Assembly (NCBI RefSeq): GCF_003148685.1
Contig: NZ_QGGR01000033.1
Span: 40,687 to 104,686 of the forward strand
Direction: 5' to 3'
DNA: 64,000 nt
Source: Actinoplanes xinjiangensis
Lineage (GTDB): Bacteria; Actinomycetota; Actinomycetes; Mycobacteriales; Micromonosporaceae
The notes under the pieces are model-generated. The model saw only the letters and a program-made list of their open reading frames with translations, was not told where the DNA came from and made no database searches. The translations under genes and the position numbers were made by a program. This document shows, in pieces, positions 25,441 to 33,421 of this stretch (position 1 is the stretch's first letter; each line of letters starts with the position of its first letter).

Positions 25441-25785
25441 CGGAGGACCTTCGGATCGAGGGGCCGGGGGATCGACGCCCGCCCCGGAACGTACGCGGCG
25501 GGGGTGGACTCCGGCCAGGCCGTTCGACCGGCTCGGCGTCCCGCCCGCGTCCATCAGATCAGATTCAGAGGGATCATCCTCCGCGCTCACTCTGCGTGAT
25601 CACTTTCTTCCGTTCGGGAGTGCCGGCCCGGGGATATACCGCCGTTGCTCACCCGACCCGGGGAACGGGCGTTTCGGGGGCGACCGGGCTCACAGATCCG
25701 CCATCGACACGACCCGTGATCCACAGGTTCACCACAGGAAGGTCCGCCACGCTTCGCCCCTCCCCCGTACCTAGGAGTCGATCTC
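25441..25785. other. 345-bp intergenic stretch without a gene
   Basis: It separates the divergent P-loop kinase and GT2 genes, so it should contain both promoters. I see a GATCATCCTCCGCG...GTGATCAC region near 25571-25604 and an AT-richer GGATATACC at 25632, but no convincing -35/-10 pairs, RNA or repeat. Confidence 0.5.
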
Positions 25786-26745
25786 GTGGAGCCCGGCAGC
25801 AGCACCGACGTCAGCATCGTCATACCGACACACACCGAGAAACGCTGGGCGTCCCTGGCCAGGACGGTCGCTTCGGCTCACGCCCAGACCCACCGGGCCG
25901 CCGAGATCGTGGTCGTGGTGGATCACAACCCGGAGATGGCCGGGCGGGTCCGGCGCGAGTTCCCCGGCGTCACCGTCCTGGAGAACGCGTACGCCCGCGG
26001 CGCCTCCGGGAACCGGAACACCGGCGCCTTCCACACCCGGACGCCGTTCATCGCGTTCCTGGACGACGACACGGTGGCCAGTCCCCGCTGGCTGGCCGGG
26101 CAGCTGGCACCGTTCGCCGACCCGTCGGTGGTCGGCACCGGCGGCGGCATCATCCCCGCCTGGGCCGCGCGGCGTCCCACGTGGATGCCGGACGAGCTGC
26201 TGTGGGCGGTCGGTGTCTCCTACACCGGGATGCCGACGCGCACCGCCCCGATCCGCAACGTCTGGTCGGCCAACATGATCGTGCGGCGGGACGCGTTCCT
26301 CGCGGTCGGCGGCTTCCGCGCCGGGTTCGGCAAGCTGGGTGACCAGAACCGGCCCGAGGACACCGAGCTGTGCCTGCGGATGAGCTCGGCCAAAGGCGGC
26401 CGGTGGATGTACGTCCCGGGCGCCACCATCGACCACGAGGTGCCGGCCGAGCGGTCGACGTTCGGGTTCCTGATGCGGCGCTGCTACGCCGAGGGCCGGG
26501 GCAAGGTGCAGATGGCCGGGCTGATGCCGAAGGACCAGGAACTCGGCGCGGAGAAGGACTATCTGCGCCGTATCCTCCCCCGGGCGGTGGCCCGCAACCT
26601 GGCCGACGCCGGCACCGGCCGCGGGATGTATCACGCGCTGCGCGCCGCGACCGTGGTGGCTGCGGTGGCCGCCGCCGCCTGGGGTGGCGGCGTCGAGACG
26701 CTGGCCGCCGTCTTCGAGGGCACCAGCACCGACGGCACGATCTGA
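25786..26745 (+). CDS. Family 2 glycosyltransferase
   Basis: 319 aa GT-A enzyme. N-terminal nucleotide-sugar-binding strand VSIVIPTHTEKRW; the metal-binding DDD motif (FLDDDTVASPRWL) is near residue 90; NRNTG and EDTELCLRM give the acceptor-side acidic motif. A weakly hydrophobic Ala-rich segment near the C-terminus (AATVVAAVAAAAW) may associate with the membrane. GTG 25786 follows TAGGAG by about 10 bp. It is an isolated gene; the 3' end faces the FdhF gene, with one 53-bp palindrome and a 20-bp tandem repeat between them. Confidence 0.85.
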   Translation: MEPGSSTDVSIVIPTHTEKRWASLARTVASAHAQTHRAAEIVVVVDHNPEMAGRVRREFPGVTVLENAYARGASGNRNTGAFHTRTPFIAFLDDDTVASPRWLAGQLAPFADPSVVGTGGGIIPAWAARRPTWMPDELLWAVGVSYTGMPTRTAPIRNVWSANMIVRRDAFLAVGGFRAGFGKLGDQNRPEDTELCLRMSSAKGGRWMYVPGATIDHEVPAERSTFGFLMRRCYAEGRGKVQMAGLMPKDQELGAEKDYLRRILPRAVARNLADAGTGRGMYHALRAATVVAAVAAAAWGGGVETLAAVFEGTSTDGTI

Positions 26746-26783
26746 CGCCCCCGGCCGTCACCGCCGGGCCACGTCAGTTCCTC

Positions 26784-26836
26784 AGCTGGTCGTCACCGCT
26801 GTCTCAGCCGCGCTGAGACAGCGGTGACGACCAGCC
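26784..26836. repeat. 53-bp palindrome, locus 3 (single unit)
   Basis: The cleanest unit: 24-nt arms pair perfectly except for the outermost base (A instead of G), around the 5-nt loop CCGCG. It lies between convergent genes and could act as a two-way terminator here, although other copies sit between divergent genes. Confidence 0.9.
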
Positions 26837-26840
26837 ACCT

Positions 26841-26910
26841 CAGACGGCGGCCGGCCACGTCAGACGGCGGCCGGCCTCGCCAGAAGGCGGCCGGGCGGGT
26901 CAGGCGGCGG
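26841..26910. repeat. 20-bp tandem repeat at the fdhF-like 3' end
   Basis: CAGACGGCGG starts at 26841 and 26861, CAGAAGGCGG at 26881 and CAGGCGGCGG at 26901: an exact 20-bp period over 3.5 units. The last unit runs through the stop codon and final codons of the molybdoenzyme gene. Confidence 0.8.
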
Positions 26911-29167
26911 CGATGCGTTCCAGGCGGATCTGGACCCACTTGGAGGTGGGGGTGCCGCTCTCCTCGGCCTGCGAGTCCAGCGGCACCAGCGGGTTGGTCT
27001 CCGGGTAGTAGGCGGCCACACAGCCCTTCGGGGTGTCGTACTCGACGAGGCGGAACCGCTCGGCCCGCCGCTCGACGCCGTCGGCCCACTCGGAGACCAG
27101 GTCGACCGTCTCGCCGGCGGCGAAACCCAGCTCGGCCAGGTCCGCGGCACTGATGAAGACCACCCGGCGTCCCGAGCGGATCCCCCGGTACCGGTCGTCG
27201 AGCCCGTAGATCGTGGTGTTGAACTGGTCGTGGCTGCGCAGCGTCTGGAGCACGAGCCGGCCCTCCGGGACGGTCATCACCTCAAGAGGGCTGACCGTGA
27301 AGACGGCCCGGCCCTCGGCCGTCGGGAAGGTCCGCGAGTCGCGCGGCGGGTGCGGCATGGTGAACCCGCCGGCCCGGATCTTCGCGGCGTAGTCGTCGCA
27401 GCCCGGGACCACCCGGCCGATCCGCTCCCGGATCTGTTCGTAGTCGGCGGCGAACCCGTCCCACGGGATGCCGTGCCGGTCGCCGAGCGCGGCCGCGGCG
27501 ATGCCGCAGACGATGTCGACCTCGGAGCGCAGCAGCGGCCCGGCCGGATCGGAGCGCCCGCGGGAGGCGTGCACCGCCGACATCGAGTCCTCCACGGTGA
27601 CCCGCTGCACCCGGCCGCCGGTCCGGTCCTGTTCGGTACGGCCCAGGGTGGGCAGGATCAGCGCGGTCCGGCCGGCCTCCACGTGGCTGCGGTTGAGCTT
27701 GGTGGACACCTGGACGGTCAGTGCCGCGTTGCGCATCGAGGCGGCGGTGACCTCGGTGTCGGACATGGCGCCGACGAAGTTGCCACCGAGGGCGATGAAC
27801 ACCTTCGCCCGTCCGTCCCGGAACGCCCGGACCGTGTCGACCGCGTCGTGCCCGTGCTCGCGCGGCGGCTCGAACCCGAACTCGTCACGCAGCCGGTCCA
27901 GGAACAGGGCCGACGGCCGCTCCCAGATCCCCATGCTGCGGTCGCCCTGCACGTTGGAGTGCCCGCGGACCGGACAGAGTCCCGCACCGGGCTTGCCGAT
28001 CATGCCCTGGAGCAGGGCGACGTTGACGAACTCCTTGATCGTGGCGACGGCGTTGCGGTGCTGGGTGATCCCCATCGCCCAGCAGTGCACGATCCGCTCG
28101 GCGCCGGCCAGCATGTCGGCGGCGGCCTCGATCTCGTCCCAGGTCAGTCCGGTGGCGGCGAGGACCTGGTCGCGGTCGATCCCGGCGACGTGCGCGGCCC
28201 ACTCGTCGAACCCGACCGTGGACGCACCGATGAACTCCCGGTCGGCGACCCCCTTCTTCAGGAGCAGGTGGCCGAGTGCCTGCCAGAGGGCCAGGTCGCC
28301 GTTGGACCGGATCCGCAGCAGCCGGTCGGCCAGCGGGGTCCCCCGGCCGGCCAGGCCGCGCGGTTTCTGCGGGTTGTCGAAGCGGATCAGCCCGGCCTCG
28401 GGCAGCGGGTTGATCGCCAGGATCTTCGCGCCGTCGCGCTTGGCGATCTCCAGAGCGGTGAGCATCCGCGGGTGGTTGGTGCCGGGGTTCTGCCCGGAGA
28501 CCACGATCAGGTCGGCCCGGTGCAGGTCGTCGAGGGTGACCGAGCCCTTGCCGATGCCGATGGTGCGCACCAGGGCGGTGCCGGTCGACTCGTGGCACAT
28601 GTTCGAACAGTCCGGCAGGTTGTTGGTGCCGAACGCGCGGGCCAGCAGCTGGTAGACGAAGGCCGCCTCGTTACTGGCCCGCCCCGAGGTGTAGAAGGCC
28701 GCCTGGTCCGGGCTGTCCAGCTCCTGGAGATGCCGGCCGATGACGGCGAACGCCTCGGCCCACGAGAGCGGCTCGTAGTGGCTGCCGCCGTCCCGCCGGA
28801 TCATCGGGTGTGTCAGCCGGCCCTGCTTCTCCAGCCAGTGGTCGGTGCGCCCGGCCAGGTCGGCGATCGAGTGCTCGGCGAAGAACGACGGCCCGACGGT
28901 GTCCCGCTGGCCCTCCCAGGAGACCGCCTTCGCCCCGTTCTCACAGAACTCGGCGGTGTGCCGGCGACCGGACGGGTCGGGCCAGGCGCAGCTCATGCAG
29001 TCGACGCCGTCGTGCTGGTTGAGCACCGCCAGGTTGCGGGCGGTCTTGCGGACACCCATCTTGCTCACGGCGTTGGCCAGGCTCAACCGCACCGCCTCCA
29101 GCCCGGCCGCGTGGTCGGCCGGCGGGCCCACCCGCAGGTGCGCCTCCTCGTCGTCGAAAGCCGGCAT
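26900..29167 (-). CDS. FdhF/YdeP-family molybdopterin oxidoreductase
   Basis: 755 aa, the usual length for this family. It starts with the family's NHDGVD-type motif (LNQHDGVDCMSCAWPDPSGR) in place of the four-Cys Fe-S cluster site of classical formate dehydrogenases. It contains SNMCHESTGTAL, VSGQNPGTNHPRML, GCxxG-less MGITQHRNAVATIKE, and the molybdopterin-dinucleotide-binding domain near the C-terminus (LRSHDQFNTTIYGLDDRYRGI). The substrate of YdeP-type enzymes is not settled; acid resistance is reported for the E. coli homologue. ATG 29167 has GGGAGGT upstream. FdhD-type and Moco genes are not nearby. It is followed upstream, 94 bp away, by the DUF1444-like gene on the same strand. Confidence 0.9.
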   Translation of the reverse strand: MPAFDDEEAHLRVGPPADHAAGLEAVRLSLANAVSKMGVRKTARNLAVLNQHDGVDCMSCAWPDPSGRRHTAEFCENGAKAVSWEGQRDTVGPSFFAEHSIADLAGRTDHWLEKQGRLTHPMIRRDGGSHYEPLSWAEAFAVIGRHLQELDSPDQAAFYTSGRASNEAAFVYQLLARAFGTNNLPDCSNMCHESTGTALVRTIGIGKGSVTLDDLHRADLIVVSGQNPGTNHPRMLTALEIAKRDGAKILAINPLPEAGLIRFDNPQKPRGLAGRGTPLADRLLRIRSNGDLALWQALGHLLLKKGVADREFIGASTVGFDEWAAHVAGIDRDQVLAATGLTWDEIEAAADMLAGAERIVHCWAMGITQHRNAVATIKEFVNVALLQGMIGKPGAGLCPVRGHSNVQGDRSMGIWERPSALFLDRLRDEFGFEPPREHGHDAVDTVRAFRDGRAKVFIALGGNFVGAMSDTEVTAASMRNAALTVQVSTKLNRSHVEAGRTALILPTLGRTEQDRTGGRVQRVTVEDSMSAVHASRGRSDPAGPLLRSEVDIVCGIAAAALGDRHGIPWDGFAADYEQIRERIGRVVPGCDDYAAKIRAGGFTMPHPPRDSRTFPTAEGRAVFTVSPLEVMTVPEGRLVLQTLRSHDQFNTTIYGLDDRYRGIRSGRRVVFISAADLAELGFAAGETVDLVSEWADGVERRAERFRLVEYDTPKGCVAAYYPETNPLVPLDSQAEESGTPTSKWVQIRLERIAAA

Positions 29168-29261
29168 CGGACCTCCCGGTGGTTGGCGCCGTACGTCGCA
29201 TGCAGTCTCTACCGACGAGCGTGCGCCCGGCGCGGCGGTATCGACAAGCCGAGAGGTGCCG

Positions 29262-30464
29262 TCAGTCGGCGCGGCGCCGGCGCAGTTCGCCGAGAACCGC
29301 CGGGTCGGGCCAGCCGTCGACGCGATAACGGAGCGGGGCCAGCAGCGGCTCCGGCACCAGGCCGGTGTGCTCCTCGGCGATGTGCCAGGGGACGCGGAAG
29401 TCGACACCGCCGTCCGGGTGGGCGAAGGCGATCGAGTCGGCCCGGGGCAGCAGCGCGCTCACCCCCGCCGGCCACGTGGCGATGGTCTCCGCCGGGCCGC
29501 CGCCGGGCTGCTCCACCGCGATCAGGTGGCCGATGTGGGTGTCGACGCCGGCCTTCGCGTACTGGGTGGACAGCCACTCGGTCTGGTTGGAGTACTCGGT
29601 GAGGGCCAGGACCGCGCCGGCGCGGCGGGCGGCGGCGTGGTGCGGGTGGCCGGGCGGTGGAGCGTACGGCACCGCGCGCCCCTGTGGCCCGGCGACGTAA
29701 CCGACCGGGGACAGGTAGCGGACCGCCTCGCCGAAGCTGTGCTCGACGATCGCGTAGACATGCTCGATCCCGTCCTCCGGCAGGGGCGCCACCAGCAGGG
29801 TGTTGTTGTCCGGCACGAAGGCGATGACCGGCCCGCCCATCCGCTCCCCCGCCTCGGCCAGCCAGCCGGGCGACAGCAGCAGCGACGTGAAGTAGCCGTC
29901 GCCGTCGTCGAACATGCTGATCGCCGAGCCGTCGCGCCACTGCCGGTCCAGGCTGTCGCGGGCGATCGCGGCCAGATTGCCCCGGGCCACCGCGAACACC
30001 TCGTCGACGTCGACGCCCCACTCCTCGATGCGGTCCGGGAGGATGTAGGCCATCGCGTCGGGGGCGTCGATGACGACCAGCTCCCGGAGGAACGGCATCG
30101 CCGGGCGGGACAGTGGCGGGCGCATCCCGGGAGGCCCGGCCACGCCGAACGTCACCGGGCGCAACACGGGGCGCAGCTTCGGGCGTACCGTCTCCCAGCT
30201 GTCCTCCGGCATCGGCGTCATCAGCCGCAGGAGTCTCTCCAGCCGTTCCCGGCGTTCCGCCGGGGAGGCGTCGGCCGTCTCCCGGTAGACGTTGGCCAGA
30301 TACAGGTGGGCGGGGCTGTCGGCCCCGGTCCGGTGGATCGCGATGGCGAACTCGTCCGCCTGATAGACCGCGCGCTCCACACCCGGGGTGCGCCGGGCCA
30401 CCCGGAGTGCGAGCTGGGCGAAGCGGCGGCGCGGCGAACCGGCGAACCTGTCCAGCAATCCCAT
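29262..30464 (-). CDS. DUF1444-like protein (YtpQ type), 400 aa
   Basis: A cytoplasmic protein without signal or TM. The central part follows the DUF1444 pattern: a V..LRPVTFG segment, VVIDAPDAMAYILPDRIEEWGVDVDEVFAVARGNLAAIA, then MFDDGDGYFTSLLLSPGWLAEA, and GGPVIAFVPDNNTLLVAPL. About 100 N-terminal residues and 90 C-terminal residues extend beyond the usual domain. The C-terminal part (TEYSNQTEWLSTQYAKAGVDTHIG) I do not recognise. The function of DUF1444 is unknown. The gene lies upstream of the molybdoenzyme in the same orientation and diverges from the SDR gene. Confidence 0.65.
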   Translation of the reverse strand: MGLLDRFAGSPRRRFAQLALRVARRTPGVERAVYQADEFAIAIHRTGADSPAHLYLANVYRETADASPAERRERLERLLRLMTPMPEDSWETVRPKLRPVLRPVTFGVAGPPGMRPPLSRPAMPFLRELVVIDAPDAMAYILPDRIEEWGVDVDEVFAVARGNLAAIARDSLDRQWRDGSAISMFDDGDGYFTSLLLSPGWLAEAGERMGGPVIAFVPDNNTLLVAPLPEDGIEHVYAIVEHSFGEAVRYLSPVGYVAGPQGRAVPYAPPPGHPHHAAARRAGAVLALTEYSNQTEWLSTQYAKAGVDTHIGHLIAVEQPGGGPAETIATWPAGVSALLPRADSIAFAHPDGGVDFRVPWHIAEEHTGLVPEPLLAPLRYRVDGWPDPAVLGELRRRRAD

Positions 30465-30610
30465 TGGAGGACCCTAACGGACTTGCGGTCCGGCCATCGG
30501 GCGCCGGGTGGGGGACCCGGCGAAACCCGGGGTTACCCGGGCAACGAAAGTAAACTAAGTTCACTTCGGCCCCGCCCCACCGAAGCACCGTCTGACGAAG
30601 GGACCCCCAG

Positions 30611-31615
30611 ATGACGAACAGGCCACTGACTGCCGCGAGCACCATCGGCGAATGGCTGGACCACCCGGAGGGCGGCCCCGCGCTGGGCGGACTGCTCGCC
30701 GCCGGTGGTGCCGACCCCTCGATGCTGGCGCCGATCCGCGGCCTGCCGCTGCAACAGATGGTCGAGCTCAGCCAGGGGAAGATGCCGCAGGCGGCGGTCG
30801 ACGAGCTGGTCCTGCGGGTCAACGGCGGGGTCGCCCCGGAGGCCGCCGAGGAGACCGGCTGGACCGAGCAGATCGTCGCGGGCCGGTTCATCGGCCGGAC
30901 CGTGATCGTGACCGGCGCGGCCTCCGGCATCGGCCGCGCCACCGCCTCCCGCATCGTCCGGGAGGGCGGCCGGGTGATCGGCGTCGACATCACCGCCGAC
31001 AAGCTGACCGAGGCCCGGGCCGAGCTCGGCGACTCGTTCGTCGCGGTGACCGCCGACATCACCCGGGCCGACGACATCACCCGTGTGGTGGCCGCGGCCG
31101 GCGACCGGATCGACGGGCTCGCCAACGTGGCCGGGGTGGTCGACGACTTCAGCCCGATCCACGAGACCTCGGACGCGATCTGGGAGAAGGTGTTCGCGGT
31201 CAACGTCGACGGCCTCTTCCGCCTGACCCGTGCGGTCGTCCCGGTCATGCTGGCGGCCGGGCGTGGCGCGATCGTCAACATCGCCTCCGAGGCGGGGCTG
31301 CGGGGCAACGCGGCCGGTGTCGCCTACACCGCCTCCAAGCACGCGGTCATCGGCATCACCAAGAACATCGCCTTCATGTACGGGCAGGAGGGCATCCGTA
31401 CCAACGCGGTCGCCCCCGGCGGGGTGGCCACCGGGATGGCACCGGTCGGCCAGTCCGAGTTCGGCCGCGCGCGGACCGGCCCGTTCCTCCAGCTCATCCC
31501 GGGCGTGGCGCTCGCCGGGCACCTGGCCGCGTCGATCACCTTCCTGCTGAGTGACGACGGCGTGAACCTCAACGGGGTGGTGCTGCCGTCGGACGGTGGC
31601 TGGTCGGTCCAGTAG
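30611..31615 (+). CDS. SDR-family oxidoreductase with an N-terminal helical extension
   Basis: 334 aa. Residues 95-334 are a classical short-chain dehydrogenase: TVIVTGAASGIGRAT cofactor loop, NVAGVVDDF, a catalytic S in NIASEAG, YTASKHAVIG with the YxxxK pair, and the NAVAPGGVATGM motif. Residues 1-85 are an extra module (STIGEWLDHPEGG, PIRGLPLQQMVELSQGKMP, VDELVLRVNGG) that looks like the short helical domain found at the C-terminus of some actinobacterial GH3 and other enzymes. The ATG follows AAGGGACC. It is convergent with a TetR regulator that overlaps its last 47 bp. It may be that regulator's target, although the shared promoter needed for local control is absent. Confidence 0.88.
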   Translation: MTNRPLTAASTIGEWLDHPEGGPALGGLLAAGGADPSMLAPIRGLPLQQMVELSQGKMPQAAVDELVLRVNGGVAPEAAEETGWTEQIVAGRFIGRTVIVTGAASGIGRATASRIVREGGRVIGVDITADKLTEARAELGDSFVAVTADITRADDITRVVAAAGDRIDGLANVAGVVDDFSPIHETSDAIWEKVFAVNVDGLFRLTRAVVPVMLAAGRGAIVNIASEAGLRGNAAGVAYTASKHAVIGITKNIAFMYGQEGIRTNAVAPGGVATGMAPVGQSEFGRARTGPFLQLIPGVALAGHLAASITFLLSDDGVNLNGVVLPSDGGWSVQ

Positions 31616-32156
31616 GGCCGGCGAGGGCCTGCTGGAGCAGCGCGCCGTAGTGGGCGATCAGCTCACCGCGGTCGGCCGTCACCAGGCCCTCGTCCTCGAC
31701 CACCCACAGGGCGTAGAGCAGCCCGCCGACCAGTGCCGCGGCGATCCGGGCCCGGATGTCGGCGTCCGGGCCGGAGAGCCGGGCCCGGACCGGTGCGACG
31801 AAGGTGCGCTCGTGGATCGCCTGGAGCCGGTCGCGGATCCGGTCCTCGTTGCTGCCCCGGAGCAGCGCGAGATAGACCCCGCGGATGTCGTCGTCGGAGA
31901 GCAGCACCTCGATGAACCGCTCACCGAACCGCTCCAGCGGGACGTCCAGCAGCGGCTCGTCGTCGATGGTGAACTGCATCGTGTCGAGGAAGAGCAACTC
32001 CTTGGTACCGAAATGGCGGATCACCAGTGCCGGATTCGTCACCGCCTGGGCGGCGATGTCCCGAACGGACGTCCGCGCGAAACCACGCTCCCGGAACAGA
32101 CGGGCCGCCGCGGCACGAATCTCCCCGCGAGTCGCCTCGCCGCTGCGCCTGACCAT
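31569..32156 (-). CDS. TetR-family transcriptional regulator
   Basis: 195 aa. The N-terminal HTH reads ATRGEIRAAAARLFRERGFARTSVRDIAAQAVTNPALVIRHFGTKELLF, the AcrR-type signature with VTNPALVIRHFG as recognition helix. The C-terminal ligand domain is helical and divergent. ATG 32156 follows GGGGG. The C-terminal 15 codons overlap the end of the SDR gene on the other strand. The upstream region at 32157-32337 is shared with the divergent Lys/His-repeat protein gene, which is therefore another candidate target. Confidence 0.88.
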   Translation of the reverse strand: MVRRSGEATRGEIRAAAARLFRERGFARTSVRDIAAQAVTNPALVIRHFGTKELLFLDTMQFTIDDEPLLDVPLERFGERFIEVLLSDDDIRGVYLALLRGSNEDRIRDRLQAIHERTFVAPVRARLSGPDADIRARIAAALVGGLLYALWVVEDEGLVTADRGELIAHYGALLQQALAGPTGPTSHRPTAAPPR

Positions 32157-32337
32157 GCCCCCGATCGTAGGCCGCGGGATGCCCCACCAGCCTTCTGCGG
32201 TCCCGTCCGCCACTTCCGTGTGGCCCCTTCGGGCCAAGGCGGACCCGCTTCGCGCCACTTCCGAGGAACCTCGCCCCGCCCTCCGGACGTCGTGCTCAGC
32301 TAGTCGGGACACAAGCGACTTAACGGAAAGGTCGGAC

Positions 32338-33072
32338 ATGCGAAAATCAACTCGGGGATTGATCACCGCCTGCGCCGGGCTGGTGGCCGGAGCCGCGTTC
32401 GGGGCCTCCCCGGCGCTCGCCGGCCCGGGCTGGTGGCCACCGGGGCACGTGCTCGGCTACTACAACACGATGAGCGACTGCGGCGGGTACGCATCCTCGC
32501 TGTCGCTGTACGCTGCCGACTACGACTGTGACTACCAGGCGCAGAGGGTGGCCACGCCCTACGTCCTCGTCATCCAGAGACCGGTGCAGATCGCCCAGCC
32601 GGTCGTGGACTACGAGCCCGCGCCGGTGATGGCGGAGCCCGCTCCGGTCGTCGAGGAGCCCGCTCCCGTCGTCGAGGAACCCGCCCCCGTCGTGGAGGAG
32701 CCGACCGGCGGCGCCCTCGCCGACAGGCCGGCCAAGGCCCATAAGTCTCACAAGGCCCACAAGGCGCACAAGGCCCACAAGGCGCACAAGGCCGACAAGG
32801 CGTACAAGGCGCAGAACCACGGCCAGGTGATGTCCGAGGAACCGACGGCCTACACCCAGGAGCCCTGCGTGCAGGTCGCGTCGACCTGCGGTGACGGCGT
32901 CAACGTCCTCACGGTGCCGGCGGTCACGCCGGTGCAGGTCGTGCCGCTCGGCGGGCCGGTCGTGCTCAACGGCCACCACGGCGGAGGCTACGTTCGCCCG
33001 TGGGGTCACCACTCGTACGGCGGATACGGGCACCACTCGTACGGCGGACACGGGCACCACCCCTGGCGCTGA
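32338..33072 (+). CDS. Secreted Lys/His-repeat protein, unknown function
   Basis: 244 aa. The signal peptide is residues 1-28 (MRKSTRGL to SPALAG). Then come a Tyr/Cys-containing segment, an acidic repeat of about four EPAPVVE units (residues 93-122), a basic repeat of KAHK-type triplets (about 132-162), a Cys-containing segment and a Gly/His-rich tail with HHSYGG and GHGHH repeats. Four of the five Cys (in two groups) could pair as disulphides. The alternation of acidic, Lys/His and His-rich blocks suggests metal, polyanion or surface binding. I know no family. It is divergent from TetR and followed by a strong bidirectional hairpin. Confidence 0.8.
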   Translation: MRKSTRGLITACAGLVAGAAFGASPALAGPGWWPPGHVLGYYNTMSDCGGYASSLSLYAADYDCDYQAQRVATPYVLVIQRPVQIAQPVVDYEPAPVMAEPAPVVEEPAPVVEEPAPVVEEPTGGALADRPAKAHKSHKAHKAHKAHKAHKADKAYKAQNHGQVMSEEPTAYTQEPCVQVASTCGDGVNVLTVPAVTPVQVVPLGGPVVLNGHHGGGYVRPWGHHSYGGYGHHSYGGHGHHPWR

Positions 33073-33090
33073 GCCGGGTGATCGAACAGC

Positions 33091-33116
33091 GGCGGCCGGG
33101 CATCAGCCCGGCCGCC
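33091..33116. terminator. Bidirectional hairpin terminator
   Basis: A perfect 11-bp stem (GGCGGCCGGGC / GCCCGGCCGCC) with the 4-nt loop ATCA lies between the convergent repeat-protein and MoaD-like genes, 18 bp after the first stop and 8 bp before the second. It probably ends transcription from both sides. Confidence 0.8.
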
Positions 33117-33124
33117 TTCGCGTC

Positions 33125-33421
33125 TCAGCCGCCGGCCATCGCCCCGACCACCATGAACGGCTCCTCCCCGGTGGCCACCCGGTCGGGCAGTGCCGCATCA
33201 GGTGGCTCGTTGGAGAGATCCTCCTCGCAGGCGAAGAAGCGGACCAGGGCCCGCCGTTCGCCGGTGCCACGGTCCCGCATGGTGCCGACCAGCATCGGGA
33301 AGCGCTGCTCCACGGCGTCGAGCACGTGCCGCTGGGTCACCTCGCCGGGCACCTCGACCCGGACCTCGCCGGTCACCTGCGCCAGGGTGCGCAGGTGTGG
33401 TGGGAGGATCACACGGATCAC
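33125..33421 (-). CDS. MoaD/ThiS-like ubiquitin-fold protein ending in Gly-Gly
   Basis: 98 aa. Beta-grasp pattern: VILPPHLRTLAQ, VRVEVPGEVTQRHVLDAVEQRFP, GTMRDRGTGERRALVRFFACEEDL, then EEPFMVVGAMAGG. The product ends exactly in Gly-Gly, the residues adenylated and thiocarboxylated in MoaD, ThiS and other sulfur carriers. The GTG start at 33421 overlaps the TGA of the upstream BNR gene (GTGA), so the two are co-translated. BNR propeller plus MoaD-like pairs recur in actinobacteria. No activating E1-like enzyme is adjacent. It may be a sulfur carrier or a protein modifier. Confidence 0.8.
   Translation of the reverse strand: MIRVILPPHLRTLAQVTGEVRVEVPGEVTQRHVLDAVEQRFPMLVGTMRDRGTGERRALVRFFACEEDLSNEPPDAALPDRVATGEEPFMVVGAMAGG

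Noticed and set aside
27230..29602. Long plus-strand frame antisense to the molybdoenzyme
   Set aside because: A GC-rich shadow of a well-conserved gene, with no recognisable domain.
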